A stretch of 64,000 nucleotides of DNA from Streptomyces antimycoticus (GTDB lineage: Bacteria; Actinomycetota; Actinomycetes; Streptomycetales; Streptomycetaceae): NCBI RefSeq assembly GCF_005405925.1, contig NZ_BJHV01000001.1:10044001-10108000 (forward strand), in the 5' to 3' direction. Of this stretch, positions 28,774 to 38,201 are shown in pieces. Each line of letters begins with the position of its first letter. Within the stretch, counting starts at the first letter, position 1. Under the pieces are notes generated by a model, which did not search any database, was not told where the DNA came from, and saw only the letters and a program-made list of their open reading frames with translations. Made by a program: the position numbers and the translations under genes.

Positions 28774-28832
28774 CCGGTGCTCTCAGATCCTGGCGAAAGG
28801 GGGGGCAGGGTGCCCTCCCGACCGGCCGACCG

Positions 28833-28864
28833 GCGGGTGTCTGCCCGGTGCGGCAGACACCCGC
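28833..28864 (-). terminator. Hairpin downstream of the dapA-like gene
   Basis: Perfect 13-bp arms at 28833-28845 and 28852-28864 (GCGGGTGTCTGCC and its complement, 6-base loop), about 75 bases past the dapA-like stop. A likely terminator for the minus-strand catabolic operon, without a T-tract. Confidence 0.55.
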
Positions 28865-28937
28865 TTGTGCGGGAAACCGACGTCGACGACGTGAGTCGTC
28901 GAATCGTCACAGCTCAGAGAGCATCCGCACGGGTATG

Positions 28938-29852
28938 TCAGACAAGGAGACCGGAGCCCTCGCTGAGCAGTTCCTCGACGCGCAGGACTCCTTGCGGGGT
29001 CAGCGGGGTGAGCGGCTCCCGGACATGTGCCGAGGAGATGAGGCCCCTGTGATGGAGGACGTACTTCAATGGAGCCGGGTTGGTTTCGACGAACAGCAGA
29101 TCCACCAGAGGGTGCAGACCGTAGTGCAGTTCGCGCGCCGTGGCATGGTCGCCGGCTTCCCACGCTTCGTACATGCGGGCCACGGCGGCCGGAGCCAGAT
29201 TGGACACCGCACTGATGAAGCCGCGGCCACCGAGAGCGAGCAGAGGCAGACCGAGCAGTTCGATCCCGGACCACACCAGAAAGCCGGTGCCCGTCTTGTG
29301 CAGCACCCGCGAGAAGTGTTCGAAGTCCTTGGTGGTCTCCTTGATGCCCACGATGTTGCCGAAGTCGCGGTGGAGCCTGTTGACGGTGTCAGGAGCGATG
29401 TCGACCGCGGTGCGTGACGGCACGTTGTAGATGATCAGTGGCAGGTCGGGGAACTCACGGGCGATCGTCGCGTACCACTGATACAGCCCCTCCTGGGTGG
29501 GGCGTGCGTAGTAGGGGGTGATGATCAGGGCGGCGTCGGCGCCCGCGGCTTCGGCGGCAGCGGTGATCTCCACGGTTTCATCGAGCTTGGCGGAGCCCGT
29601 GCCGGGGAGGAACGGCACCGCGTCGGCGACTTCTTCGGCGACTGCCTTGATGGCCTCGATCCGCTCCGCGACGGACTGGGCTCCCGGTTCTCCTGTGGAA
29701 CCGCCGATCGAAATGCCGTGTGAGCCGGCCTCCAGCTGTCGGCGGACCAGACCCCGCAGGGATGGCAGGTCCAGGGCGCCGTCGCTGGTGAAAGGCGTGA
29801 TGACGGGAGCCACGGAACCCTTGATCTGCGTCGGATCGCTACGGAACTTCAT
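28938..29852 (-). CDS. DapA/N-acetylneuraminate lyase family aldolase
   Basis: A 304-residue class I aldolase or hydro-lyase of the dihydrodipicolinate synthase family. The Schiff-base lysine is in GIKETT, the proton-relay tyrosine in IIYNVPSRT, and GGSTGEPG replaces the usual GTTGE loop. Family members cleave or form C-C bonds with pyruvate. It ends a minus-strand operon with a hydrolase of the fumarylacetoacetase family, a cyclodeaminase-like protein and a cupin dioxygenase, so a catabolic lyase role (releasing pyruvate) is more likely than lysine biosynthesis. Start ATG 29852, with GAGG a few bases upstream. Confidence 0.92.
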   Translation of the reverse strand: MKFRSDPTQIKGSVAPVITPFTSDGALDLPSLRGLVRRQLEAGSHGISIGGSTGEPGAQSVAERIEAIKAVAEEVADAVPFLPGTGSAKLDETVEITAAAEAAGADAALIITPYYARPTQEGLYQWYATIAREFPDLPLIIYNVPSRTAVDIAPDTVNRLHRDFGNIVGIKETTKDFEHFSRVLHKTGTGFLVWSGIELLGLPLLALGGRGFISAVSNLAPAAVARMYEAWEAGDHATARELHYGLHPLVDLLFVETNPAPLKYVLHHRGLISSAHVREPLTPLTPQGVLRVEELLSEGSGLLV

Positions 29853-29888
29853 GAGGTCCTCACCTCGTCGTGTGCTCGTTCGCGCACG

Positions 29889-31049
29889 TCAGGCGCCTGT
29901 CGTACGGGGGCCGACATATCCGGTCTGGCCGGCTTCGGAACCGAGGGCGAGGATCGGGCCGGACATCTTCTCCTGCCAGATCAGCGATTCCATGCCGATG
30001 TGCAGGGGGTGGTCCTGGACGGTGAAGACGCCGAAGCCGTCGGGACCGTGGTAGTGGTCGTGCTCGCTCCACCCGGGGGCCGACAGCAGCAGGTCGCCGG
30101 CGCTCCAGTCGACGACGTGTCCTTCGACGACGCTCTTGCCGGAGCCGAGGAAGTGATAATTGATGGCGACGGAGCTGTGCCGGTGGCCGCGGCGCAGCGG
30201 CTGCGCCGCGATGCCGGGCGGCATCGAGGAGGCGGTCACGAAGAAGCTGTGGGTGGCCCCGTTGCGGCGTTCGGTCGCCGGGTTGTACAGCGCCATGATC
30301 GTCCGCTTGCCGTCGCCCTCCTCCCAGGACAGGTGCTCGCGGACCTCGTTCCAGGCCCAGTGCAGCGGGTTGTTCTCGACAACCTCGATGTCCACGAGGT
30401 ATTCGTAGCCCCGCAGCCGGGCGCCGGAGTCGTTGAGCTCGATGTCGGGGGCGGTTTCGCGGATGTAGCGCTCGGGCCTGCGGCCGGCAGAAGGCAGGAC
30501 ACTGGGGCCTGCGGCCATCTGCTCGTCGGTGAGCGGCTCACTGTAGAGAACTCCGAGCTTGGCCAGGAGCGGAGCATTGGAGTAGCTCAACCGAACCCAG
30601 AGTTCGTCGCCATCGTTCTCGAAGTAATGGCCCTTCATCGAGGGGATGCTGCACACGTCCCAGCGCTCCATGCGCGTGGACCTGCCGACGACGTGGACAA
30701 CGCCGCGGCCGCTGATGCCGATCTCGACCTGCCCCGTGTTGCGTCGCAGCGGTGTGGTCCGCTCGCCCGGCTTGAGCACGTCGATGGTGACGTCAACGCC
30801 GGGAGCGAGTCCCGGGCCGAGGCCCACGGCGTCCGGATGCACGATGAGAGTGCCTCGACGGCCGTTTGCCGGCCGGGGGAGCGAGGCCAGGCGCTCGATC
30901 TCCGCCTCGATCCGGGCCCGGGAGATCTTCACGGGCGCCCAGGGCCGGATCGGCTCGGGCTCCTGTCCGCTGATGTCCACGAACCGGGCGTGCAAATCCC
31001 GTGCGGCGGGGAGGGCGTCGATGTTTGAGGGGGAAGAGGTGACGCTCAC
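29889..31049 (-). CDS. Cupin protein, gentisate 1,2-dioxygenase-like
   Basis: A 386-residue bicupin resembling gentisate/1-hydroxy-2-naphthoate dioxygenases. The N-terminal cupin shows RRNTGQVEIGISGRGVVHVVG. The C-terminal cupin shows RRGHRHSSVAINYHFLG, where HxH is a metal site, and WSAGDLLLSAPGWSEHDHYH with further histidines. These enzymes use Fe(II) and O2 to open dihydroxylated rings. A hydrolase of the fumarylacetoacetase family in the same operon fits as the next step. Start GTG 31049, with AAGGAG about 9 bases before it. The actual ring substrate is not determined. Confidence 0.82.
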   Translation of the reverse strand: MSVTSSPSNIDALPAARDLHARFVDISGQEPEPIRPWAPVKISRARIEAEIERLASLPRPANGRRGTLIVHPDAVGLGPGLAPGVDVTIDVLKPGERTTPLRRNTGQVEIGISGRGVVHVVGRSTRMERWDVCSIPSMKGHYFENDGDELWVRLSYSNAPLLAKLGVLYSEPLTDEQMAAGPSVLPSAGRRPERYIRETAPDIELNDSGARLRGYEYLVDIEVVENNPLHWAWNEVREHLSWEEGDGKRTIMALYNPATERRNGATHSFFVTASSMPPGIAAQPLRRGHRHSSVAINYHFLGSGKSVVEGHVVDWSAGDLLLSAPGWSEHDHYHGPDGFGVFTVQDHPLHIGMESLIWQEKMSGPILALGSEAGQTGYVGPRTTGA

Positions 31050-31066
31050 GGTAACGGCTCCTTGGT

Positions 31067-31999
31067 CTATTTCTGTGAAGAGGGTCGGGCGTCGCGGAGC
31101 AGCAGCGCGGCGACCGAAAGGTCGGACAGTCCCATGCCCATGCCCTTGAAGACGGTGCAGCGTGGCCGCTCGGGGCGGGCCACCTTGCCGGTGACCAGAT
31201 CGGCGAGCCGGTGGACCGAAGTCCAGTCGTCGCCGAAGAATTCGCCCAGTTCGCGCGAGCCTCGTCGCGCGTTGGACACGCTGTCGACCACGGTGAGTGC
31301 TGAGGACGCCAACAGAGCTGCGTCGAACTCCGCGTTGGCGGGCAGGATCGCGCCGACCGCGTTGAGATGGGCCCCTTCGGCCAGGGTGTCAAGGGTGAAG
31401 AACGGGTCGGTGGCACGGGTGATCAGCGTGACGATGGGAGCGTCCTGGGAGGCCGCCTCAACTGTGGGGAACGCTTCAGCGGCGAGCCCGAGGTCCGTTT
31501 GCACCTGGGCGGCGAAGCCCACTGCTCGCTCGGGGGTACGGCTCCAGACGCGGACCCGGCGCAGTTTCCGGACCGCGGCGACCGCGGCCACCTGGCGCAG
31601 GGCCTGGCGCCCCGTGCCCAGGACGGCGAGTTCGTCGGCGTCCTGGTGGCTCATCCAGCGTGTGGCGAGTCCCGAGACCGCGGCGGTACGCAGGGCACCG
31701 GCGACCCCGGCTTGCAGCGAGGCCCGCAGACTGCCGTCGGCGGCGGAAAAGGCGGTGAGGACGGCAGTCGCTCCGGCCGGCGTGTTGACCCAGGTCTTGA
31801 AGACGACGAGTTGTTCCTCGGTGTCGATCGCGCCCAGCGCGTGGGCACTGCTCATGGGTGCCCAGGTGGCCATGGTCTTGTCGATGTTCCAGGCGGCACC
31901 CGTCGCCTCGTGTTCCAGGACGCCTTGTACTGCGTCGATGACGGACGGAAGGTCCGCGCGGGCTTCGACGTCCCGGTCGCTCCACTGGTAGGGGCTCAT
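31067..31999 (-). CDS. Ornithine cyclodeaminase/mu-crystallin family protein
   Basis: A 310-residue member of the cyclodeaminase/ketimine-reductase family, only distantly like the one at 17699. The nucleotide-binding region reads AVLGTGRQALRQVAAV near residue 125, and HLNAVGAILPANAEFD replaces the substrate-loop region. Members include ketimine and 1-pyrroline-2-carboxylate reductases. Its ATG (31999) overlaps the stop of the preceding hydrolase as ATGA, and the cupin follows 17 bases later, so it belongs to the catabolic operon. It perhaps reduces an imine or handles a nitrogen-containing intermediate. Function inferred only to family. Confidence 0.85.
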   Translation of the reverse strand: MSPYQWSDRDVEARADLPSVIDAVQGVLEHEATGAAWNIDKTMATWAPMSSAHALGAIDTEEQLVVFKTWVNTPAGATAVLTAFSAADGSLRASLQAGVAGALRTAAVSGLATRWMSHQDADELAVLGTGRQALRQVAAVAAVRKLRRVRVWSRTPERAVGFAAQVQTDLGLAAEAFPTVEAASQDAPIVTLITRATDPFFTLDTLAEGAHLNAVGAILPANAEFDAALLASSALTVVDSVSNARRGSRELGEFFGDDWTSVHRLADLVTGKVARPERPRCTVFKGMGMGLSDLSVAALLLRDARPSSQK

Positions 32000-32858
32000 C
32001 GGTGTACCTCCGCGTGGTTCAGGGAGCGTGCCTCGTCGGTGACCGGGTTCCGGAGCACGCCGACACCCGACACTTCGACTTCGAGCTCGTCTCCCGGGCG
32101 CAGATACCGGGGGGATCTTGCCGGTGGCCGATGCCCTGGGGGGTCCCGGTGGCGATGACGTCGCCGGGTCGCAGTGGAGTGAAGGCGCTGATGTATGCGA
32201 GCAGTTCGCCGAAGGAGAAGGCCAGCCGGTCGGTCGAGTCGTCCTGCACGACCGTGTCGTTGAGCCGGGTGGTCACCCGCAGCGGGCCGTCCCCCAGTTC
32301 GTCGGGGGTGACGAGCCAGGGCCCGCAGGAGCCGCTGGCGTACCAGTTCTTGCCCGCGGTCGCCTGCCGCGTGTGCAACTGCCAGTCCCGCACACTGTTC
32401 TCCGCCATGCAGGTGAAGCCCGCGATATGCCGGTCCGCGCGGTCGGCGGTCACTCGCCGCGCCGGGTGACCGACCACGAAGGCCACTTCGCCCTCCCAGT
32501 CCAGGGAATCCGTATCGTACGGGCGGACCACCGGACGCCCCGCGCCGACGAAAGAGTCGGGGAAGCGGGTGAACAGGGTGGGCCACTCGGGCTGCGCCTC
32601 CTGGGACTCCACGGCGTGGGAGGGGTAGTTGTACCCCACGCACACGACCTTGGCGTGAGTCCCGATGGGTGGCTGCCATGTGACGGTGCTGACGGGCCAG
32701 CGGGGGTCGTCGGGGCGTGGCGTGGCGTTGTGGAGCTCGGTCAGCATCGCCTCGAAGGACGCCATGCGGTGCCCTAGATCAACCACTTCATCTCCGTCGA
32801 CCACACCGAACGACGCCCCGGATCCGTCAGGTGGTGTGTGGAAGCGCGCCAGCTTCAT
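31996..32858 (-). CDS. Fumarylacetoacetate hydrolase family protein (frameshifted in this assembly)
   Basis: A hydrolase of the FAH fold, about 287 residues once repaired, which cleaves a diketone or oxo-acid C-C bond with a divalent metal. Features are CVGYNYPSHAVE, DWEGEVAFVVG with the metal-ligand acids, GFTCMAENSVRDWQ and IATGTPQGIGH. The frame from ATG 32858 runs off to a false stop at 32019. The correct C-terminus (YLRPGDELEVEVSGVG, ending at 31996) is in the next frame. Adding one G to the run at 32109-32114 rejoins them. The repaired stop overlaps the next gene's ATG as ATGA, which supports the repair. First gene of the minus-strand operon, with AAGGAG 8 bases upstream. Confidence 0.88.
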
Positions 32859-32941
32859 CGGGTGTGCTCCTTGTTCGGCTCTGTGCCCACCACGCTAGGT
32901 AAACAAGAAACATAAGTCCATTAACGTTTTCTTTTGTTCTT

Positions 32942-32959
32942 CATAACGCATCGTTTATG
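32942..32959. promoter_or_regulatory. CATAA-N8-TTATG dyad, copy A
   Basis: An exact CATAA-N8-TTATG dyad just past the LysR stop, 83 bases before the start of the FAH-family operon. It is one of three copies in the island (see 33919 and 45049), all with 8-base spacers. Inferred operator. Confidence 0.55.
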
Positions 32960-32965
32960 CGATGG

Positions 32966-33868
32966 CTACCGCCCCGCCAGCCTGATGGCGTCCAGCGCGG
33001 ACGCCTGCAGCGGAGAGAAGTACTTGTCCGTCCGGTAGAACAGCCCGATGCGTTCGTGCAGTGCTCCATCGGTGAACTCGATCGCTCGAAGTCTTCCCTC
33101 TGCGAGATCACGTTCCACTGAGTAGCGGGGGAAGATGGCCGCCCAGCCGTGCTCGATGACCGCTGTCTTGATCGCCTCGGCATGGCCGAGTCGAATGACC
33201 GTGTCGAGCTCGCCGACGCCCAGCTCCTGCAGCTGAGTGTCGATGCTCCGCTGAAACGCCACATGCCTGGGCACTCCCACTATGGGCAGTTTGGGAAGGG
33301 CGCTCAGCGAGACGGAGTTCGCCGTAGGCGGTCCATCGGGACTGGCGCACAGGATCAAGGGCTCGTCCAGCAGCGTCTCGGCGACGATGGAGGTGGGGAG
33401 GGCGCGTTCGTCGCGGGTCATCACGGCGAAGTCGACTTCGCCGATCTCCACGGCGTGCAGTGCGTGTTCCGGCTGGGCGACATGGACAGTGATGTCGGCT
33501 CCGGGCCGCTCGGCGCGCAACGCCGTCATCAGGGGCGGCAGCAGATAGGTGCCGACGGCCAGGCTGGAGGCGAGCACGACACTGCCTCCCGTGCCGAGTG
33601 TCAGCTCCTCCACGTCGCGGCGGACCTGCAGACACCTGGCCAGCATCTCCCGGGCCCACAGATGGGCCCGGCCGCCGGCCTCGGTCAGCACCATGCGACC
33701 GGAGGTCCGGACGAACAGCCGCGCCCCGATCCATTGCTCCAGTGCGCGGAGCTGGCTGGAGACCGCCGGCTGGGCGACTCTGAGCCGCTCGGCGGCGCGC
33801 GTCACGCTGCCTTCCTCCACTACGAGGCAGAAGACCTCGAGTCTGCGCAGCGAAAGTTGGGATTCCAT
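32966..33868 (-). CDS. LysR family transcriptional regulator
   Basis: A 300-residue LTTR. The winged HTH spans residues 6-65 (LEVFCLVVEEGSVTRAAERL, QPAVSSQLRALEQWIGARLF). The effector domain from about residue 92 starts with VVLASSLAVGTYLLP. Such regulators sense a small carboxylate or aromatic inducer. It sits between the minus-strand FAH-family operon and the plus-strand carboxylase operon, with a CATAA-N8-TTATG dyad on each side. It is the only dedicated regulator of the island and the best candidate to bind those sites. Confidence 0.94.
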   Translation of the reverse strand: MESQLSLRRLEVFCLVVEEGSVTRAAERLRVAQPAVSSQLRALEQWIGARLFVRTSGRMVLTEAGGRAHLWAREMLARCLQVRRDVEELTLGTGGSVVLASSLAVGTYLLPPLMTALRAERPGADITVHVAQPEHALHAVEIGEVDFAVMTRDERALPTSIVAETLLDEPLILCASPDGPPTANSVSLSALPKLPIVGVPRHVAFQRSIDTQLQELGVGELDTVIRLGHAEAIKTAVIEHGWAAIFPRYSVERDLAEGRLRAIEFTDGALHERIGLFYRTDKYFSPLQASALDAIRLAGR

Positions 33869-33918
33869 GGGGCGACCCTCCCGCAGGTCGTTCAGATCCT
33901 GGCCTCATTGCCAGTTCT

Positions 33919-33938
33919 CCATAAGGTATCCGTTATGG
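33919..33938. promoter_or_regulatory. CATAA-N8-TTATG dyad, copy B
   Basis: CCATAA...TTATGG, 8-base spacer between the CATAA and TTATG arms, 51 bases before the LysR start and 185 before the HyuA-like start. It is placed to control both divergent units. Confidence 0.6.
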
Positions 33939-34122
33939 AATCATCGAACAAGCGTTACTATGCATATGGCTTGGTTGCCCCTAGAGTTACCCGGCAACGC
34001 CGCATCTTTTGAAGATGAATGCGCCGGGTCAAGTGCCTCCGCTGGGCCGACAAACGAAGCGCCTGGTATTTGACTCCTCTTCGTGGCCGATCGGCTTAGC
34101 CATGCTTGGAGCTAGGGACAAT

Positions 34123-36234
34123 ATGAGTGCCATTCTCGGGATAGACATCGGTGGCACGTTCACCGACGCATTTCTGGGTGATGATCAGGGCAACATCACC
34201 ACCGCCAAAGTTCCATCCACTCCGCCCGATTTTGCGGAGGGGTTTCTCAACGCCGTGGACGAGATCGGCCGCAAGCTCGGCCGGTCCCGTGAGGCGACGC
34301 TGTCCGATGTGGACTACATCTGCCACGGAACAACAGCGGCTCTCAACGCATTGGTCACCGGAAACGTCTCCCGGGTTGGACTGCTGACCACGAAAGGGCA
34401 CCGCGACTCAATTTACATCATGAATGTCGAAGGCCGGTACGCCGGCCTTGGGCCGGAGGAGATCCAGAACGTCGCGGCGACACGCAAGCCTCCGCCGCTG
34501 CTGCCCAAACGCATGGTGAAGGAGATCACCGAGCGCGTCGACTACCAGGGAAACGTCGTCGTACGTCTCGACGAGGACAAGGCGCGCGTCGCCATCCGGG
34601 AACTACTGGAAGACGGCGTAGCCGCGATAGCGGTGAGCCTGCTGTGGTCCTTTGTCAATCCGGAGCATGAAATCCGGCTCCGCAAGATTATCGAGGAAGA
34701 GAGCCCGGGCACCTATATATGCCTGAGCAGTGACCTCAGCCCCAAGATCCGCGAATACGAGCGGACCGTGACCACCGTCATGAACGCGCAGGTCGGTCCG
34801 ACCCTGCGGGATTATCTGGCACCGCTCACCGAGGAACTCGAGCTCCGCGGGCTGAACGGCGCGCTGCTGGTGATGCAAGGGAGTGGGGGAACGGTCTCGG
34901 CGCAGGACGCACCCGCACAGGCCATCACGACCATCGGCTCAGTACTCACCGGCGGCGTGGTCGGAGCCCGTAACCTCGGCCGCAAACTGGGCCACCGCAA
35001 TATCATCACCTCCGACATCGGGGGCACGACGTTCCTGGTCGGACTGGTGGTCGACGGGGAACCGGTGTACTCCAGCTCCACCACGCTGAACCAGTTCACC
35101 GTCAGCACCCCGATGGTCAACGTCACCTCGATCGGCTCGGGCGGCGGTGCGATCGCCTGGCTGGACGCGGGAGGCAATCTGCGCGTGGGCCCGCGCAGTG
35201 CCGGCGCCCGCCCGGGGCCCGCCTGCTTCGGCCAGGACGGCGTCGAGCCGACGGTGACCGACGCCAACCTCGTCCTGGGCATCCTCGATCCGAAGACGTT
35301 CGCGGAAGGCACCAAGAGGCTGGACGTCGATCGGGCACGCAAGGCCCTGGAGACCCGGATCGGCGAACCTCTCGGCCTCGATGCCGAGCAGGCCGCTGCC
35401 GCGGTCTTCGAGATCCAGAACGCCCAGACCGCCGACCTGCTGCGCCGGGTGGTGGTCGGACAGGGCCACGATCCTCGCGATTTCGTCCTCTACGCCTTCG
35501 GCGGTGGAGGTCCCGCGCACTGCTTCGCCTACGGCGCCGATCTCGGAATCAAGGAGATCTATATCCCGCTGGGTGACGCCAACGCGTTTTCGGCGTACGG
35601 CCTCACCACCTCCGATGTCGTGCTGTCCGCCGAACTCTCGAACCCCGCGACCTACCCCTTCGACGCGGCGCGGGTCGAGCGGCAATTCGCCGAACTCGAG
35701 GCAGGACTCACCGCTCGGCTCGAGGCCCAAGGAGTGTCGTTCACCTCCATCGGCATGCGCCGGCAGCTCGACATCCGTTATACGGCGCAAATGTTCGAAG
35801 TTCCGACGCCGGTGGGCTCGGGCCCGCTCACCGACGCCGACATGGACACCGTGATATCCGACTTCGAACACACATATGAACAAATGTTCGGCCGCGGAAC
35901 GGGGCATGCCGACGCCGGCTTCCAGCTCATCAACCACCGTGTCTTCGGCATCGGCTCCACCGCCTTCACCCCTGAGCTGCCGATCGCCCCCAAGGCGGAG
36001 AGCGAGGACGCCAGGAGTGCGCTCAGCGGCACCCGGCGAGTCTTCCTGGACTCGCGCAGGGGGTGGGAGGTGACGGCGATCTACGACTACGCCCGCCTCA
36101 CCCACGGACACCGTCTCGAAGGCCCGGCGATCGTCGAGGCCGGCACCACCACCGTCGTCGTACCCCGCGACGCCTCGGCTCAGGTGGACTCCCTGCGCAA
36201 CATCATTCTTCACCTTGATGACCGGAGGCCATGA
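34123..36234 (+). CDS. HyuA/acetone-carboxylase beta-type subunit (ATPase)
   Basis: A 703-residue protein of the hydantoinase A/oxoprolinase family. The actin-like ATPase fold shows in GIDIGGTFTDAFLGDD at the N-terminus, CHGTTAALNAL, and a second phosphate loop, TSDIGGTTFLVGLV. Also present are FGGGGPAHCFAYG and GPAIVEAGTTTVVVP near the C-terminus. With a HyuB-type subunit and an AcxC-like small protein directly after it, it resembles the subunit of acetone or acetophenone carboxylases that phosphorylates a ketone enolate. ATG 34123 follows AGGGA. The in-frame ATG at 34009 would add an unconserved 38-residue leader. The stop overlaps the next ATG. Confidence 0.9.
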   Translation: MSAILGIDIGGTFTDAFLGDDQGNITTAKVPSTPPDFAEGFLNAVDEIGRKLGRSREATLSDVDYICHGTTAALNALVTGNVSRVGLLTTKGHRDSIYIMNVEGRYAGLGPEEIQNVAATRKPPPLLPKRMVKEITERVDYQGNVVVRLDEDKARVAIRELLEDGVAAIAVSLLWSFVNPEHEIRLRKIIEEESPGTYICLSSDLSPKIREYERTVTTVMNAQVGPTLRDYLAPLTEELELRGLNGALLVMQGSGGTVSAQDAPAQAITTIGSVLTGGVVGARNLGRKLGHRNIITSDIGGTTFLVGLVVDGEPVYSSSTTLNQFTVSTPMVNVTSIGSGGGAIAWLDAGGNLRVGPRSAGARPGPACFGQDGVEPTVTDANLVLGILDPKTFAEGTKRLDVDRARKALETRIGEPLGLDAEQAAAAVFEIQNAQTADLLRRVVVGQGHDPRDFVLYAFGGGGPAHCFAYGADLGIKEIYIPLGDANAFSAYGLTTSDVVLSAELSNPATYPFDAARVERQFAELEAGLTARLEAQGVSFTSIGMRRQLDIRYTAQMFEVPTPVGSGPLTDADMDTVISDFEHTYEQMFGRGTGHADAGFQLINHRVFGIGSTAFTPELPIAPKAESEDARSALSGTRRVFLDSRRGWEVTAIYDYARLTHGHRLEGPAIVEAGTTTVVVPRDASAQVDSLRNIILHLDDRRP

Positions 36235-38201
36235 TGGCTGTGACGCCCGTACCCGGCTCGGAGATCTTCGCCAGCAGGCCGTATACGAACGAAGAGATCC
36301 GTACGGACCTTCCCGCGCACCTGCCGCTGTACCCCACGGACCTCAGCGGCGCCGAGGTCGACCCGCTCACCTACGAAGTCGTACGCAACCGCATCTTCGC
36401 CATCACCGACCTGATGGGCGACGCACTGCGCCGCATGAGCGGTTCCCTCGTGGTCACCGACTGCAACGACTTCGACGTGGCGCTCACCGACCCTTACGGA
36501 CACATCGTGCAGGTCGGCCCGTACAACACCCAGCTCGTCGCGTCGATCGGGCTGGCCATCGGCTGGATCCTGCGCAATCGCGCCGACAACCCGGGCATCG
36601 AGCCGGGAGACATGTTTCTGTGCAGCGACCCGTGGGTGGGCGGTGGCCTCCACCAGAACGACGTGGCCCTCTTCGCCCCCCTGTTCCACGACGGAAAGCT
36701 GTTCGGCTGGACCGCGGCCGTCGCCCACCAACTGGACGTCGGCGGAGTCAGCCCCGGCAGCTGGACCCCGCGCGCCGAAGACGTTTTCTGGGAGTCACTG
36801 CCCATGCCGCCGATCAAGGTGGTACGCGGGGGAGTGATCCAATGTGACGTCGAGGACGCGTACGTACGCCGCTCCCGCATCCCCAAACTGGTCGCCCTGG
36901 ATCTGCGGGCAAAGGTAGGGGCCAACAAGCTGGGCCACGAGCGCATCGCCGAACTGATCCGCAAATTCGACGCGGATACCGTCCAGCAGGTCATGCAGTT
37001 GCAGATGCGCGACGCCGAGCAGCGGTTGCGGGACAGGCTGGCCACGATCCCGGACGGCACCTGGACCGCCGTCAATCACCAGGAGCAGTCGCACACCGGC
37101 GATCGCGAGGCGCACGCGATCCGGCTGAAGCTCACCAAGACCGGCTCCGACCTGCTGTTCGACTTCACCGGGACCGACGAGCAGTCCGGCATGATCAACT
37201 GCACCTTCACCGGACTCTACGGCGGGATCATCTCGGCCATGATGCCCCTGCTCTGCGGCGACCTGCCATGGGCGCCCGGCGGCATCATGCGGTGCGTCGA
37301 CATCATCAGCGAGCCCGGCACCCTGAACAACGCCACCTTCCCGGCCGCCGTCGGCAAGGGTTCGGTCGCATCCTCCTGGGCGACCACCAACGCGGTGATG
37401 GAGTGCCTGTCGCAGATGCTGGACACGCATCCGTCGACCCGGTCCTCGGTGGCCAGCGTCTGCTGTGGCAGCTGGGACCTCAGTATCGTCGCCGGCCTCA
37501 ACCAGCACGGCGCACCGTTCGCGACCTCCATTCTGGAACCGATGGCCGGAGGCTTCGGCGCGGGCAGCGACCACGATGGTGTCGACACGGCCGGTCTGCC
37601 GTTCATCCCCATGGGCAAGGTCCCGGACGTCGAGATGAACGAGTTCACCACGCCCCTGCTCTACCTGTGGCGACGCGAGGAGACCGACTCGGGTGGTCCC
37701 GGCCGCTACCGCGGCGGCCTGAGCGGCAGCGTCGCCTTCACCCCATACCACAGCCCGGCGCCCATCTATCAGGTCATCTCCGGTTCGGGGAAGGCCGTTT
37801 CGATGAATCGCGGCCTGGCCGGAGGCCACCCCGGAGCCGCACAGGAGGACATCGCCGTACGCGGATCCGACGCGGCGGAACTGCTCGCTCGGGGCGAGCT
37901 GCCTTCCACGGTGGCGGAACTCGGCGGCACCCCCGAGTTCCCCTCCAACCAGGAGGAGAGTCTCCTTCATCAGGGCGACGTCTACGTCATGCGGTGGCAG
38001 GGCGGCGGCGGATACGGAGACCCGGTGCTCCGCGACCCCGAACTGGTCGCCACGGATGTCCGTGAACTGAAGGTGTCGCCCGACGCGGCGCGCACGGTCT
38101 ACGGCGTCGTCCTCGACGACTCGTTCACCGTCAACGCGACAGCCACCGCCGCATGCCGCGAAGCCGTCCGTGCCGACAGGAGGAACCGTGTCCAAGGCTG
38201 A
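36231..38201 (+). CDS. HyuB/acetone-carboxylase alpha-type subunit
   Basis: A 656-residue hydantoinase B/oxoprolinase family protein. Signature stretches include DPLTYEVVRNRIFAITDLMG, PGDMFLCSDPWVGGGLHQND, FDFTGTDEQSGMINCT and the C-terminal GDVYVMRWQGGGGYGDPVLRDP. The ATG at 36231 overlaps the preceding stop (ATGA), and GGAGG lies just upstream. It is the partner of the HyuA-type ATPase in either a ketone carboxylase or an ATP-dependent amidohydrolase. The third, zinc-ribbon-like subunit that follows favours the carboxylase. Confidence 0.9.
   Translation: MMAVTPVPGSEIFASRPYTNEEIRTDLPAHLPLYPTDLSGAEVDPLTYEVVRNRIFAITDLMGDALRRMSGSLVVTDCNDFDVALTDPYGHIVQVGPYNTQLVASIGLAIGWILRNRADNPGIEPGDMFLCSDPWVGGGLHQNDVALFAPLFHDGKLFGWTAAVAHQLDVGGVSPGSWTPRAEDVFWESLPMPPIKVVRGGVIQCDVEDAYVRRSRIPKLVALDLRAKVGANKLGHERIAELIRKFDADTVQQVMQLQMRDAEQRLRDRLATIPDGTWTAVNHQEQSHTGDREAHAIRLKLTKTGSDLLFDFTGTDEQSGMINCTFTGLYGGIISAMMPLLCGDLPWAPGGIMRCVDIISEPGTLNNATFPAAVGKGSVASSWATTNAVMECLSQMLDTHPSTRSSVASVCCGSWDLSIVAGLNQHGAPFATSILEPMAGGFGAGSDHDGVDTAGLPFIPMGKVPDVEMNEFTTPLLYLWRREETDSGGPGRYRGGLSGSVAFTPYHSPAPIYQVISGSGKAVSMNRGLAGGHPGAAQEDIAVRGSDAAELLARGELPSTVAELGGTPEFPSNQEESLLHQGDVYVMRWQGGGGYGDPVLRDPELVATDVRELKVSPDAARTVYGVVLDDSFTVNATATAACREAVRADRRNRVQG

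Noticed and set aside
34009..34122. Upstream ATG of the HyuA-like gene
   Set aside because: It would add a 38-residue leader of non-conserved sequence. The ATG at 34123 begins the family's ATPase motif and has AGGGA before it.
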